In this document: positions 1-8,740 of the stretch, in pieces
How positions within the stretch are numbered: the stretch's first letter is position 1
Layout: every line of letters starts with the position of its first letter
NCBI GenBank assembly: GCA_020725805.1
Contig: DYEF01000016.1
Coordinates: 1-64,000 of the forward strand
From: Bdellovibrio sp.
GTDB lineage: Bacteria > Myxococcota > SpSt-1050
Length of the DNA stretch: 64,000 nt
Direction: 5' to 3'
The notes under the pieces: generated by a model
What the model was told of the DNA's origin: nothing
Databases searched by the model: none
The model's input: the letters and a program-made list of their open reading frames with translations, nothing else
Program-made: the position numbers and the translations under genes

Positions 1-41
1 AGGAAAAAGACTTTGCAAAACAAAATCAGGGATAGTAAAAG

Positions 42-71
42 AATATAGTGAGGCAGTTATATGAAAATCAA
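42..71 (-). promoter_or_regulatory. Candidate promoter for a leftward gene beyond the window
   Basis: On the minus strand TTGATT (66-71) and TATATT (42-47) are separated by 18 bases, close to a sigma-70 promoter. It points left out of the window. Two palindromes lie just upstream at 81-119, where an activator or repressor could bind. No gene is visible to confirm it, so this is inference from sequence pattern only. Confidence 0.25.
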
Positions 72-80
72 TGAAGCCGA

Positions 81-129
81 AAAATGTAACATTTTAATTT
101 TGCAGAAATGTAACATTTTGACGTTGCAG
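81..129. repeat. Tandem palindromic repeat, operator-like
   Basis: Two direct copies of a 24-base unit (82-105 and 106-129) match at about 21 of 24 positions. Each contains the odd-length palindrome AAATGT-a-ACATTT, and the first copy extends to AAAATGT-a-ACATTTT. The arrangement is typical of paired dimer-binding sites. It sits between the 3' end of the tsaB operon and a candidate leftward promoter. The hairpins are AT-rich and lack a U-tract, so a terminator is unlikely. Confidence 0.5.
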
Positions 130-141
130 TTACAATATTTT

Positions 142-528
142 TTATTTCCGGTACTCCACGCAATATGGTTTCCGATACATCCCGATATTACAATACAGTT
201 TGGTACAGGTTTTCTTCCCGTCCTTTTCGATGACACACCGGTTACAGCCGTCAAACCATATCAGACAACCGGAGGGGATATCTTTCACCGGTCCGCTTCC
301 GTCCTCGTATTTTCTGCAACCTGCCGGACTTAACTGGTCCGGAGGACAATCTCTTTTTGTACAGACCACTTCCTTTTCATTAACATAACAGAGATTACAG
401 CCGTCAAACCACTCCACACATCTTATATCAGACGGCTTTTCCGGTCCTGATTTCCTGATTTTTTCACAGGAGAGCAGTAAAACTCCTGCTATCAGGCAAA
501 AAAGAATTAATCTCACAGAAAATGACAT
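142..528 (-). CDS. Small lipoprotein with two WFDGCN cysteine repeats
   Basis: This is a predicted lipoprotein of unknown function. The ATG at 528 gives a short signal peptide ending in the lipobox LLLSC. The ORF track instead begins at an upstream TTG that overlaps the tsaB stop. The mature part is small and holds two homologous units, CVEWFDGCNLC and CLIWFDGCNRC, each followed by a CTKxxC element. That gives paired cysteines likely to form disulfides outside the cytoplasm. It is the last gene of the rpsB-tsaB operon, so it is probably co-transcribed with housekeeping genes. I recognise the repeat style from secreted deltaproteobacterial proteins but not a characterised family. Confidence 0.7.
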   Translation of the reverse strand: MSFSVRLILFCLIAGVLLLSCEKIRKSGPEKPSDIRCVEWFDGCNLCYVNEKEVVCTKRDCPPDQLSPAGCRKYEDGSGPVKDIPSGCLIWFDGCNRCVIEKDGKKTCTKLYCNIGMYRKPYCVEYRK

Positions 529-581
529 AAGTCTGTTCACCCTTTTTAGTAGCATGACGTTAGTCCGGATTGTTATCGGTG

Positions 582-1241
582 TCAAAGTTTTTTTCTTACT
601 ATATCATTTCTCACATATATCGGTTCGATATCGGAAGCGGAACCATTATTACAGCATTTATCATACAGTCTGACAGAGAGCTCTGCACAGGAGAGTGAGA
701 GGTCCTTCTCTATCTGAATCCCATCTGCTCCTTCAGGTATCAGGTCTCTTATTTCATCCTCCCTGAAGACGACGGGCATATTCTCTCTTCTGACAAGTCC
801 GGCAACCAAAGAGGCCGGGATAATCCTGATTTTCTCTATCTCATTCAGCCGGCTGTCGAAAGACGAAAAAAAGACTTCGTCTCTCCGCGCATTCTGGATA
901 ATGAACATCCTTTCAGAATTTTTTATTTTAAGGGCTTCATACGCCATAAGTTTCATAGTATCCGTGCCAAAGACAGGTTTTCCGAGTGCAAATGCAAAAG
1001 CCTTTATTACCGAGAGAGAAACACGCAAGCCTGTAAATGAGCCCGGACCAAGGACAGAAGAGAATAAATCTATCTTACCTGTCTCCGTTTCAGCCTCCTT
1101 CAGAACCCTGTCAACAAGTGAATATATGCTTTCGGCAATCCTGTTTGTATCATTCAGTTTCAGGCGAACAATACCTTTTTCAGAACCCAGAAGCGTAATG
1201 CCGCCTGTATCGGAAGATGTATCGAACGCAAGTACCTTCAT
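582..1241 (-). CDS. tsaB: tRNA threonylcarbamoyladenosine biosynthesis protein TsaB
   Basis: TsaB is the inactive ASKHA-fold partner of TsaD in the complex that makes N6-threonylcarbamoyladenosine at position 37 of ANN-decoding tRNAs. The N-terminus LAFDTSSDTGG and the segment LGPGSFTGLRVS are hallmarks of the family, and 219 aa is a normal length. The start overlaps the rseP stop by four bases, so translation is probably coupled. tsaD is not in this window. The identification is secure from motifs; the cytoplasmic role follows from the family. Confidence 0.93.
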   Translation of the reverse strand: MKVLAFDTSSDTGGITLLGSEKGIVRLKLNDTNRIAESIYSLVDRVLKEAETETGKIDLFSSVLGPGSFTGLRVSLSVIKAFAFALGKPVFGTDTMKLMAYEALKIKNSERMFIIQNARRDEVFFSSFDSRLNEIEKIRIIPASLVAGLVRRENMPVVFREDEIRDLIPEGADGIQIEKDLSLSCAELSVRLYDKCCNNGSASDIEPIYVRNDIVRKKL

Positions 1242-2857
1242 CTGAACAACCTTACGATAAAAGAGACGATATCCTCGCTGTATCTTGCGATATCATTGAA
1301 TATAACAAGGACGGTCAGCGTAAGAATCATTACAATTCCTATAAGATTTACAACTACCCTTGCCTTAACCGGAATCGGCCGCCTCATAATCATTTCTATC
1401 AGGCTCATTATTATATGTCCGCCGTCGAGAACCGGAAGCGGAAGCAGATTTATTATGCCGAGATTTATACTGATAAGTGCCATAACATTGAGAAAAATCG
1501 ACATACCCTTCTTGGCAGCCTTGCCGGCAATTCCGAATATCATTATAGGCCCGCCAACCGTCTTGAAGGATATCTGCCCTGTGAAAAGCTGATATACACC
1601 TACAGCAGTAGCCTTTATCACATCGATGGTCTCATAAAAGGCATCATCAACCGCATCAAGCGGAGAGAATCCCCTGTTAAGTATGTCGCCGTCCGTAAAA
1701 TAAGAATTGTTCGATGCTCCGAAAATAAAGTAATTGTACTCCTGCTTGAAATCATCCTTCTTTACCTGCTTTTCAAGTTTCATTTTCAGGTTCAGAAGTT
1801 CGGCCCCCCTCAGAATCCCGAATTCGTGTTCCCTGTCCGGTTCTCTTGCAAATATGGACTCAAGTTCTGCAAAATATATCAGTTTTGCCCCGTTGACAGA
1901 TACTATTTTGTCTCCCGCCTTCATACCGGCTCTCTCTGCAGGGGTATCCTTTTCGACCTTATAGATATATAGTTCGGCCTGTTCTATACCGAGTTCCTGC
2001 GGCGGCATTGCCGTCATCAGAATCTCTTCCTTCTTCTTCTCCTCACCACGCAGAATTTCAACCCTGACTTCTCTTCCCTTCTTCTCATTCAGTATTTTTT
2101 CGAGCCGGAAAAATGACTCTGCATCAGCACCGTCTATCTTCTTTATCTGGTCAAAAGACCTCAGACCGGATCTGAATGCAGGCGAATTCTCATCGGGTAT
2201 ATAGATAACGGAGGCGGGCATATAGGGACTCACACCGATTCTGCCCAGAATCTGCGTAAATCCGTATTTGGAGACCTCCTTTTCGGCAGCGATATTTACA
2301 GTCAGGGGGATAATCTTTCCGTCTCTTTCCACCTTCATCTCGACAGTCCTGCCGGGTCTTTTGGATATCTCCCGCAGAAGTTCTCTCCAGTAATCCGTCT
2401 TCTTTCCGTCGACCTCCACTATCCTGTCGTAGTTCCTGATGCCGGCGGCCTCGGCAGGCCTCCCTTCCATCACCATCCCGATACGGTTGGATATCTCCTG
2501 TGAAGGGACCGCATACACAAGATAGTAAATAAAAAACGGGAAGAAGAGATTCATCAGTGGCCCTGCAAGGACTATCAGCAATCTCTTAAAAGGTGTCTGA
2601 TTATAGAACGACCTTGCTGCCTCCTCCGGTGCAGTCTCTTCTTCGGGATTCTCCCCGAGCATCTTGACATATCCGCCAAACGGAATCCAGCTCAGCTGAT
2701 ATATGGTCTCACCACGTCTGAATGAAAAGATAGGCGAACCGAACCCGAGTGAGAATTTCAGAACCTTTACATTCATCAGTTTGGCAACGATAAAGTGCCC
2801 GAGTTCGTGGATAAATATCAGAACTCCTATCATCAGGATAGTGTATATAAACCCCAT
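1238..2857 (-). CDS. rseP: RIP metalloprotease RseP (site-2 protease) with three PDZ domains
   Basis: This is an inner-membrane zinc protease that cleaves transmembrane segments such as anti-sigma factors and signal-peptide remnants. The zinc motif HELGH is near residue 18, and the second active-site segment LLPLPVLDGGH is near residue 475. Between the first and last membrane segments I read three PDZ-like units, at about residues 125-205, 210-290 and 295-370, marked by EAAGIRNYDRI, PAFRSGLRSFDQI and ERAGMKAGDKI. At 539 aa it is longer than the roughly 450 aa of two-PDZ RseP. The start touches the dxr stop, as usual for the uppS-cdsA-dxr-rseP block. Confidence 0.95.
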   Translation of the reverse strand: MGFIYTILMIGVLIFIHELGHFIVAKLMNVKVLKFSLGFGSPIFSFRRGETIYQLSWIPFGGYVKMLGENPEEETAPEEAARSFYNQTPFKRLLIVLAGPLMNLFFPFFIYYLVYAVPSQEISNRIGMVMEGRPAEAAGIRNYDRIVEVDGKKTDYWRELLREISKRPGRTVEMKVERDGKIIPLTVNIAAEKEVSKYGFTQILGRIGVSPYMPASVIYIPDENSPAFRSGLRSFDQIKKIDGADAESFFRLEKILNEKKGREVRVEILRGEEKKKEEILMTAMPPQELGIEQAELYIYKVEKDTPAERAGMKAGDKIVSVNGAKLIYFAELESIFAREPDREHEFGILRGAELLNLKMKLEKQVKKDDFKQEYNYFIFGASNNSYFTDGDILNRGFSPLDAVDDAFYETIDVIKATAVGVYQLFTGQISFKTVGGPIMIFGIAGKAAKKGMSIFLNVMALISINLGIINLLPLPVLDGGHIIMSLIEMIMRRPIPVKARVVVNLIGIVMILTLTVLVIFNDIARYSEDIVSFIVRLFR

Positions 2858-4014
2858 CAGAACCTCTCTATGTGCTTTTTAATCAGTCTCTTTACTTCCA
2901 AATCAAACTCCGTGACATCTGATACTGTTCTGATGCCGGAGGCCCTGAAATGTTTCATTGCATATTCAACAATTCTGTTAATATCACCGAAAGATATCCT
3001 GCCTTCGAGGAATGACTCGACAGCTACCTCGTCCGCTGCATTAAATACTATACCCATATCGTTATCCTGTTCTATTATCCTGCGGGCAATCCTGAGCGGG
3101 CGGTCGAACGGAGGCCTTACCTTCTCGAACGATATATCCTCGAGTTCACTGAGTTGTGCAGTCTTCATAATATTTCCAAGCCTTTCAGGATATGAAAGTG
3201 CATAGCCTATGGGAATCCGCATATCTGTAGGACCTATATGGGCAAGATAGGAACCATCTCTGAGCTGAACGAGTGAATGAACCAGCGCCTGCGGGTGAAT
3301 CACGACCTTTATATCATCTGCACCGAGTCCGAAAAGCCATCTGGCCTCGATCATCTCGAAGGCCTTGTTGACCATTGTAGCAGAATCTACCGAGACCTTC
3401 TTACCCATATTCCATCTCGGATGCCGCAAAACCTGGGCAATAGTTGCGTCCTTTATCTGTTCGAAGCTCTTCCCCCTGAAAGGCCCGCCGGTTCCGGTAA
3501 GAATTACATTTGAAATCGACTTTTTATCGGCACCGGCTATCAGCTGAAAGATCGCCGAGTGTTCGGAATCCACCGGTATCAGCATTCCCCGCCCCTTCGA
3601 TATCTGCTCCATAACAAATCTGCCGCCCGCTACAAGCGATTCCTTGTTTGCAAGTGCCACACACAACCCGTTTCTGAGAGCATTAATTACACTCACAAGA
3701 CCGCTTATGCCGGTTACGGCCACCAGCAGGACATCGATATCCTTATCGGAAGAAATCATATCGATCGCCCTGCTGCCCGACAGGATTTCGGTCTTCATCT
3801 TACCCTTTATCATCTTTCTCAGATTATCCGCCGCCTGCTCCTGAAACATAACGGCCCTTTCGGGTCTGAATCTCTTTATCTGCCTGTAAAGTAAGCCGGC
3901 ATTCGAATTTGCTGCGAGTACGCTGACCTGAAATCTGTCCCTGTTTTTATCAATAACGGCAAGTGCCTGTCTCCCGATAGAGCCGGTAGACCCTAAAATA
4001 GCAATCTTCTTCAT
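2857..4014 (-). CDS. dxr: 1-deoxy-D-xylulose 5-phosphate reductoisomerase
   Basis: Dxr converts DXP to 2-C-methyl-D-erythritol 4-phosphate with NADPH, the committed step of the MEP isoprenoid pathway. The NADPH site LGSTGSIG is at the N-terminus. ANKESLVAGG, PVDSEHSA and the SVDSATMVNK segment carry the substrate and metal-binding positions. The length of 385 aa is normal. It overlaps cdsA by four bases if cdsA ends as annotated, and overlaps rseP by one base, so the block is tightly coupled. Its product feeds the undecaprenyl chain made by neighbouring UppS. Confidence 0.97.
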   Translation of the reverse strand: MKKIAILGSTGSIGRQALAVIDKNRDRFQVSVLAANSNAGLLYRQIKRFRPERAVMFQEQAADNLRKMIKGKMKTEILSGSRAIDMISSDKDIDVLLVAVTGISGLVSVINALRNGLCVALANKESLVAGGRFVMEQISKGRGMLIPVDSEHSAIFQLIAGADKKSISNVILTGTGGPFRGKSFEQIKDATIAQVLRHPRWNMGKKVSVDSATMVNKAFEMIEARWLFGLGADDIKVVIHPQALVHSLVQLRDGSYLAHIGPTDMRIPIGYALSYPERLGNIMKTAQLSELEDISFEKVRPPFDRPLRIARRIIEQDNDMGIVFNAADEVAVESFLEGRISFGDINRIVEYAMKHFRASGIRTVSDVTEFDLEVKRLIKKHIERF

Positions 4015-4811
4015 AAGACGAACCTGATTACCAGATACATAACCGGTGCCGAAAAGATAATTGCATCCACCCTGTCGAGCATACCCCCGTGTCCCGGTAT
4101 GAGATTCCCTGAGTCCTTTATCCCTGCATCCCTCTTGAACATCGATTCAAAGAGGTCACCTGCCTGACCGACGAGATTCACAACGATACCAGAGAGTACC
4201 ACAAAGACCGGGGACGGACTTTTCCCGAAGAAGAGGGCAATGATATAGACACCGGCAATCCCTCCGAGAAGCCCTCCGACTGAACCTTCTATTGTCTTCT
4301 TGGGTGATACAATCTCATAAAGTTTGTGTCTTCCCAGCGATTTCCCTGTAAAATATGCGAAGGTATCCGAGAGCCAGATCACCGCAAGAAAGGTAAAGAG
4401 ATAATAAAAACCGTTTTCGGGGTCATAGGTCCTGATTAGCGGAATGAATGCAGGAAAGACCCCGGTATATATGATTCCTGAATACAGATAAGCGGCCCTC
4501 GAGGAAGAGCCTTTTATCTCTCTGATAGTAAAGAGGGCATAGAGTCCCGAGAGTATCAGAACTGCCGTAATAACAAAAAAACCATTTTCCGGAGCAAAAA
4601 AGGCAAGTCCCGAATAGGCAGCGGCCGAAAAGAATACCGCAACGAAAAGAGATGATTTCACAAAACCCGTCATCCGGTAATATTCTATACTGCACAGCAT
4701 AACGACCAGACCAACGAGGAGATTTATATAAATCCCTCCCAGATAGATGAGATAGATTACCGGCGGCAGCAATACAAGAGCCGATATGAGTCTTTTGAGG
4801 AAATTTCCCAT
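4011..4811 (-). CDS. cdsA: Phosphatidate cytidylyltransferase
   Basis: CdsA makes CDP-diacylglycerol from phosphatidate and CTP in the inner membrane, the branch point of phospholipid synthesis. The family signature FKRDAGIKDSGNLIPGHGG followed by MLDRVD is intact near the C-terminus, and about eight hydrophobic segments precede it. I place the start at the ATG at 4811 (MGNFLKRLISA), preceded by GAGGG and aligning with known CdsA N-termini. The ORF track's 4829 start is a TTG inside the end of uppS. It lies between uppS and dxr in the usual order. Confidence 0.94.
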   Translation of the reverse strand: MGNFLKRLISALVLLPPVIYLIYLGGIYINLLVGLVVMLCSIEYYRMTGFVKSSLFVAVFFSAAAYSGLAFFAPENGFFVITAVLILSGLYALFTIREIKGSSSRAAYLYSGIIYTGVFPAFIPLIRTYDPENGFYYLFTFLAVIWLSDTFAYFTGKSLGRHKLYEIVSPKKTIEGSVGGLLGGIAGVYIIALFFGKSPSPVFVVLSGIVVNLVGQAGDLFESMFKRDAGIKDSGNLIPGHGGMLDRVDAIIFSAPVMYLVIRFVL

Positions 4812-4821
4812 AATCCCTCTT

Positions 4822-5565
4822 TCAGACAAGAGATTTTGCTTTGCCGAATCTTCTCTGCCGGTTCTGGAACTCGATTATTGCCTCTTCGAGGTCTTTCGGT
4901 GTAAAATCCGGCCATTTCTTCTCCACGAATATCAGTTCGGCATACGAAATCTGATACAGAAGAAAATTCGAGACCCTCTTCTCCCCGCCGGTCCTCAGCA
5001 GAATATCAGGGTCGGGCATCTGCCTCGTGTAAAGGTATCCGGAGAACCTCTCTTCTGTAAGCCCTTCGGGATCAAGCGCACCTGACAGACTGTCACGAAT
5101 GGCAGATTTTACGGCATTTATAATCTCACTGCGGGAGCCGTAGCTCAGAGCCAGTGTCAGCATCATCCGGGAATTATCTTTCGATTCCTCCATCAGGGAG
5201 AAGAGTCTCTCCCTTACGAAATCAGGGAGGTCCCCGGTATTTCCTATGACATTGAGCCGTATATTGTTCTTCAGAATCTTCTCACGCTTATCTCTTAAAA
5301 AATCGGCCAGAAGATTCATCAGAAAGGAGACCTCCTCGGGGTCCCTCTGCCAGTTCTCTGTCGAAAAGGCATACAGGGTGAGATATCTTATGCCAATCTC
5401 CCTCGCGTAGGTGGCTATATCATCAACAACCTCTCCGCCCTTTCTGTGGCCTTCGATTCTCTTTAGTCCCCTCTCGTTTGCCCACCTTCCGTTTCCATCC
5501 ATAATTATTGCAATATGAACCGGAAGCTTAGACGAATCTATTCTGCTTTTCTGTTCAAAAGGCAT
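4822..5565 (-). CDS. uppS: Isoprenyl transferase (undecaprenyl diphosphate synthase)
   Basis: UppS adds isopentenyl units in cis configuration to farnesyl diphosphate, giving the C55 carrier lipid precursor for cell-wall and polysaccharide synthesis. The catalytic IIMDGNGRWA motif, GHRKGG, STENWQRP-like STENWQRDPEE and the C-terminal RTGGEKRVSNFLL signature are all present. Its 247 aa is typical. It starts six bases after the frr stop. The chain length cannot be read from sequence with certainty, but context with cdsA favours UppS. Confidence 0.96.
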   Translation of the reverse strand: MPFEQKSRIDSSKLPVHIAIIMDGNGRWANERGLKRIEGHRKGGEVVDDIATYAREIGIRYLTLYAFSTENWQRDPEEVSFLMNLLADFLRDKREKILKNNIRLNVIGNTGDLPDFVRERLFSLMEESKDNSRMMLTLALSYGSRSEIINAVKSAIRDSLSGALDPEGLTEERFSGYLYTRQMPDPDILLRTGGEKRVSNFLLYQISYAELIFVEKKWPDFTPKDLEEAIIEFQNRQRRFGKAKSLV

Positions 5566-5571
5566 CAGATA

Positions 5572-6135
5572 TTAAATCTCTAAGAGTTCCTTCTCTTTGG
5601 CTGCAACAATCTCATCGATTCTGGCTATCGCTGCATCAGTCTCCTTCTGAATCTTTTCAGCGGCTTTCTTGGAATCATCCTCGGTTATCTTCGACCCCTT
5701 CTCCAGACTCTTGACCTTATCATTGCTCTCTCTTCTGAAGTTCCTTATCTCGACCTTGCACTCCTCAGCCATCTTCTTGACCTGCTTTATCAGGTCCTTT
5801 CTCTTCTCCTCTGTAAGCGGCGGGAAGGGGACCCTTATTACATCTCCCTGTGTGGAGGGAGTAACCCCTATATCGGATGCAAGTATGGCCTTTTCAACTG
5901 CAGAGACGGCATTGCGGTCCCAGACCTTCAGCATAATCAGATTGGGCTCGGGGATACTGACGGTAGCAACCTGATTTATCGGGACCTGATTGCCATAGTA
6001 ATCCACCTTGACACCGTCAAGTATCTGAATGTTGGCACGACCGGTTCTGAGCCTTGCGATATTCTTGGCATAAACGTCTATTGCGCGGCTTACCTTTCCC
6101 TTAAATTCATTCAATACACTATCAACGTTTTCCAT
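5572..6135 (-). CDS. frr: Ribosome recycling factor
   Basis: RRF, with EF-G, splits post-termination ribosomes. The sequence contains RTGRANIQILDGVKVDYYG and the helical C-terminal half rich in Lys and Glu typical of the family. I choose the ATG at 6135 (MENVDSVL), which has AAGGAG about ten bases upstream and gives 187 aa, close to the usual 185. The track's GTG start at 6144 lies only one base after that Shine-Dalgarno. It follows pyrH in the standard gene order. Confidence 0.96.
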   Translation of the reverse strand: MENVDSVLNEFKGKVSRAIDVYAKNIARLRTGRANIQILDGVKVDYYGNQVPINQVATVSIPEPNLIMLKVWDRNAVSAVEKAILASDIGVTPSTQGDVIRVPFPPLTEEKRKDLIKQVKKMAEECKVEIRNFRRESNDKVKSLEKGSKITEDDSKKAAEKIQKETDAAIARIDEIVAAKEKELLEI

Positions 6136-6159
6136 TGAAATCACACTCCTTGAAAAAAG

Positions 6160-6894
6160 TTATGCCTCTTTCTTCAGACTCCCGACAACCGTCCCTATAT
6201 CCTCACCTCTGATTACCTTAACAATATTTCCCTTAACTAACAAGTTAAAAACGACAATGGGCAGATTATTATCCATACAGAGCGAGACAGCCGTCGAGTC
6301 CATTACCTTGAGCCCCTTTTTGAGGACATCCAGATATGAAAGCCTCTTGAAACGTTCGGCGGCCTTGTTTATCTCGGGGTCCGAATCATAGATTCCGTCC
6401 ACCTTGGTTGCCTTAAAGATGGCATCAGCCTTTACCTCAATTGCCCTGAGGGCTGCTGCAGTATCGGTTGTAAAATACGGATTACCGGTTCCCGCAGCAA
6501 AGATGACAACACGACCCTTCTCGAGATGACTGACTGCCCTCTTGCGGATATACGGCTCACAAAGCTGATTGATATCGATTGCGGACTGGACTCTTGACTG
6601 CACTCCCATCTTCTCGAAGGCACTGGAAATGGCAAGTGCGTTCATAACGGTTGCAAGCATACCAATCTGGTCTGCCGTTACCCTCTCGATGAGCGAGGAC
6701 GACCCTGCCTTCACTCCCCTGAAAAAATTCCCTCCTCCCACTACAAGGGCGAGCTGCACACCCATAGAGGCTACTTCCTTGAGTTCAGACACTACCGATT
6801 CGAGAGTCTTTTCATCTATCCCCGACTTAGTCCCGCCGGAGAGTGCCTCTCCCGATAGTTTTATCAGTACTCTTTTATAGATTGGGCTGCTCAT
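6160..6894 (-). CDS. pyrH: UMP kinase
   Basis: PyrH phosphorylates UMP to UDP using ATP, and belongs to the amino-acid-kinase fold of bacterial UMP kinases. [12 protein letters not shown] at the N-terminus and the GGGNFFRG and [17 protein letters not shown] segments identify it. Its 244 aa is normal. The start overlaps the tsf stop by four bases (ATGA), implying translational coupling within the rpsB-tsf-pyrH-frr operon. As a hexameric enzyme it is usually GTP-activated and UTP-inhibited, which is family knowledge rather than something seen here. Confidence 0.96.
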   Translation of the reverse strand: MSSPIYKRVLIKLSGEALSGGTKSGIDEKTLESVVSELKEVASMGVQLALVVGGGNFFRGVKAGSSSLIERVTADQIGMLATVMNALAISSAFEKMGVQSRVQSAIDINQLCEPYIRKRAVSHLEKGRVVIFAAGTGNPYFTTDTAAALRAIEVKADAIFKATKVDGIYDSDPEINKAAERFKRLSYLDVLKKGLKVMDSTAVSLCMDNNLPIVVFNLLVKGNIVKVIRGEDIGTVVGSLKKEA

Positions 6895-7493
6895 TTTGAG
6901 GCTTCACCGAGCTGGAACCTTGCAAACCTTCTGATAACTATATTCTCGCCGAGTTTTGCAATCAGTTCCTTTAAGAGGTCGTGTATCTTCTTTTTGTCGT
7001 CCCTGATATACGGCTGGTCCAGAAGACATACATCCTCATAAAACTTCTCTATTTTTCCTAAAACTATCTTCTCGATGACCTGAGGCGGCTTCTTCTGTTC
7101 CTCGAGCTGCTTTGTATAGATCTCCTTCTCCTTTGCAAGTACATCCTCCGGGACCTCTTCCCTGCTCACATATCTGGGATTCGAAGCCGCAATCTGCATT
7201 GCAACCTCATGCATAAACTTCTGGAAATCCTCCGTCTTGGCAACAAAATCCGTCTCACAGTTGATCTCGAGCAGCACACCGATCTTACCGTTCATATGAA
7301 TATACGAACCAACGGCTCCCTGAGATGCGACCTTGGCACTCCTCTTCTGGGCTGTTGCCAATCCCTTCTCTCTCAGAAGTTCAATCGCTTTATTTATATC
7401 GCCGTTTGCCTTCTCTAATGCATTTTTGCAATCGAGCATTCCTGCTCCGGTCTTCTCCCTGAGTTCCTTTACTAAATCCATACTGACTGACAT
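6891..7493 (-). CDS. tsf: Translation elongation factor Ts (short form)
   Basis: EF-Ts is the nucleotide exchange factor for EF-Tu. The N-terminal UBA-like domain [19 protein letters not shown] and the core sequence [13 protein letters not shown] are clear. At 200 aa it is the compact form seen in Thermus and many deltaproteobacteria, without the extra subdomain of the 283-aa E. coli protein. AGGAGG lies six bases upstream of the ATG at 7493. It is downstream of rpsB and four-base coupled to pyrH. Confidence 0.96.
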   Translation of the reverse strand: MSVSMDLVKELREKTGAGMLDCKNALEKANGDINKAIELLREKGLATAQKRSAKVASQGAVGSYIHMNGKIGVLLEINCETDFVAKTEDFQKFMHEVAMQIAASNPRYVSREEVPEDVLAKEKEIYTKQLEEQKKPPQVIEKIVLGKIEKFYEDVCLLDQPYIRDDKKKIHDLLKELIAKLGENIVIRRFARFQLGEASK

Positions 7494-7515
7494 ATTAACC
7501 TCCTGAATATTTTAA

Positions 7516-8448
7516 CTAATTCTGGCTTTCCTCTCCCTCTTCCTTCGAGGATTCTCTCTCCCTCAGGATTGCCTCGGCCTCTTTCTGTGCCTCTTCCTCT
7601 ATACTCTCCTCTTCCTCGAGTTCCTTTGCTACCTGCTGAGGTATTGCCGTTCTCTTTCTTCTCTTGATTACCTCCACATCGAATCCGCTCTTTCTGCCTC
7701 TCTCCGCCTTCTCCTCTTCCCTCTTGTCCTTCTCCTTTACCTTTGCCTCCTTCATTACCTCCTCGTATTTCTTGAGTCCTTCAAGGCAGGCATCGGCAAT
7801 CTTATTGGCAAAGAGCTGAATCGATTTGATACCATCGTCATTGCCCGGGATAAGGAAATCGATACCATCCGGGTCACAGTTGGTATCGGCAAGTACCACA
7901 ATCGGAATACCAAGTTTGTTTGCCTCATTCTTTGCGATATATTCCTTGGTTGCATCGACCAGAAAAAGTGCTCCCGGGAGTTTGTTCATCTCCTTGATAC
8001 CGCCTAATGCAACCAGCAGTTTTGCCTTCTCCTTCAGAAGATTGCTGACCTCTTTTTTCGGAAGTTTGGAGAAAGTACCATCTGTCTCCATCTTCTCGAT
8101 GCTCTTCAGTCTGTCTACGGACCTTCTGATAGTCGTAAAATTGGTGAGTGTGCCGCCGAGCCATCTCTCAGTTACATAGAACATGTTGGCCCTCAGTGCC
8201 TCGCTCTTGACTACATCTGCGGCCTGCTTCTTGGTACCTACAAAGAGGACCTTGTTCCCCTTCGATACGGTCTCGACGATATAATTATAAGCCGCATCGA
8301 AAAGTGCCTGCGTCTTCTGTAGGTCCAGAATATGAATTCCGTTCCTCTCTCCGAAGATATAAGGCTTCATCTTAGGGTTCCATCTCCTCGTCTGGTGGCC
8401 GAAGTGAACACCAGCCTCCAGCATCTCTTTTAGGGAAATTACCGGCAT
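7516..8448 (-). CDS. rpsB: 30S ribosomal protein S2 with long charged C-terminal tail
   Basis: S2 is a 30S subunit protein. The N-terminus [22 protein letters not shown] is diagnostic, and the globular domain ends near residue 230. The remaining roughly 80 residues are Lys/Glu-rich and probably disordered, making the protein 310 aa against about 240 in E. coli. A strong AGGAGG precedes the ATG at 8448. It is the first gene of the operon, behind a GC-rich leader. Autogenous control by S2 is known in other bacteria and is possible here. Confidence 0.97.
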   Translation of the reverse strand: MPVISLKEMLEAGVHFGHQTRRWNPKMKPYIFGERNGIHILDLQKTQALFDAAYNYIVETVSKGNKVLFVGTKKQAADVVKSEALRANMFYVTERWLGGTLTNFTTIRRSVDRLKSIEKMETDGTFSKLPKKEVSNLLKEKAKLLVALGGIKEMNKLPGALFLVDATKEYIAKNEANKLGIPIVVLADTNCDPDGIDFLIPGNDDGIKSIQLFANKIADACLEGLKKYEEVMKEAKVKEKDKREEEKAERGRKSGFDVEVIKRRKRTAIPQQVAKELEEEESIEEEAQKEAEAILRERESSKEEGEESQN

Positions 8449-8740
8449 CTTTTACCTCCTGAAAATTGGTTTAAGCCTCCAGCTCCGTCATCAGATGCGG
8501 GACCAGAACGGAACCGCCGCACCCTCGGGGGCTGTGTGAAATCGGATTGCCATTAGCACAACAAAACCCAATCTTCAAGTAAAAAAAGTAATTGACATCA
8601 GCCCTTCCACCTTCAGAACTAAAATTTGTGGTCTGTGGTCTATGGACTGTGGACTAATATTGAACTTCAGCCTTCAGCACTAAAAACTGTGGACTAACAT
8701 ATTTAGACATAAATTGATTTTTATGTTATTAGGTGCCCGT
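8449..8740. other. Intergenic region: rpsB leader and a degenerate duplication
   Basis: This gap separates divergent rpsB and the glycosyltransferase. Its left part is GC-rich, and on the rpsB strand can form a TGCGG/CCGCA hairpin (8496-8500 with 8517-8521) enclosing a CGG/CCG step. It could be an S2 autoregulatory leader, though I recognise no described family. A poor TTGAAG-17-TAATGG element lies upstream on the same strand. The right part (about 8608-8700) contains two related copies of a CCTTCAG-CACT/AACT...TGTGGACTAA string, an imperfect duplication. No ORF or tRNA is seen. Confidence 0.35.

Noticed and set aside
81-129. Possible CRISPR remnant
   Set aside because: Only two abutting units without spacers; each is a palindrome, which fits regulator sites better.
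61-333. Plus-strand 90-aa ORF at the left edge
   Set aside because: Its start translates the tandem palindromic repeat and the rest is antisense to the Cys-repeat lipoprotein. No ribosome-binding site supports it.
1217-1972. 251-aa plus-strand ORF
   Set aside because: Antisense to rseP, with no recognisable domain or ribosome-binding site.
6891-7493. Truncated tsf
   Set aside because: 200 aa is a known compact EF-Ts form, and both ends are intact with coupled neighbours.
8591-8632. Promoter TTGACA...TAAAAT for the glycosyltransferase gene
   Set aside because: The spacing is about 22 bases, too long for sigma-70, and it lies more than 100 bases from the start.
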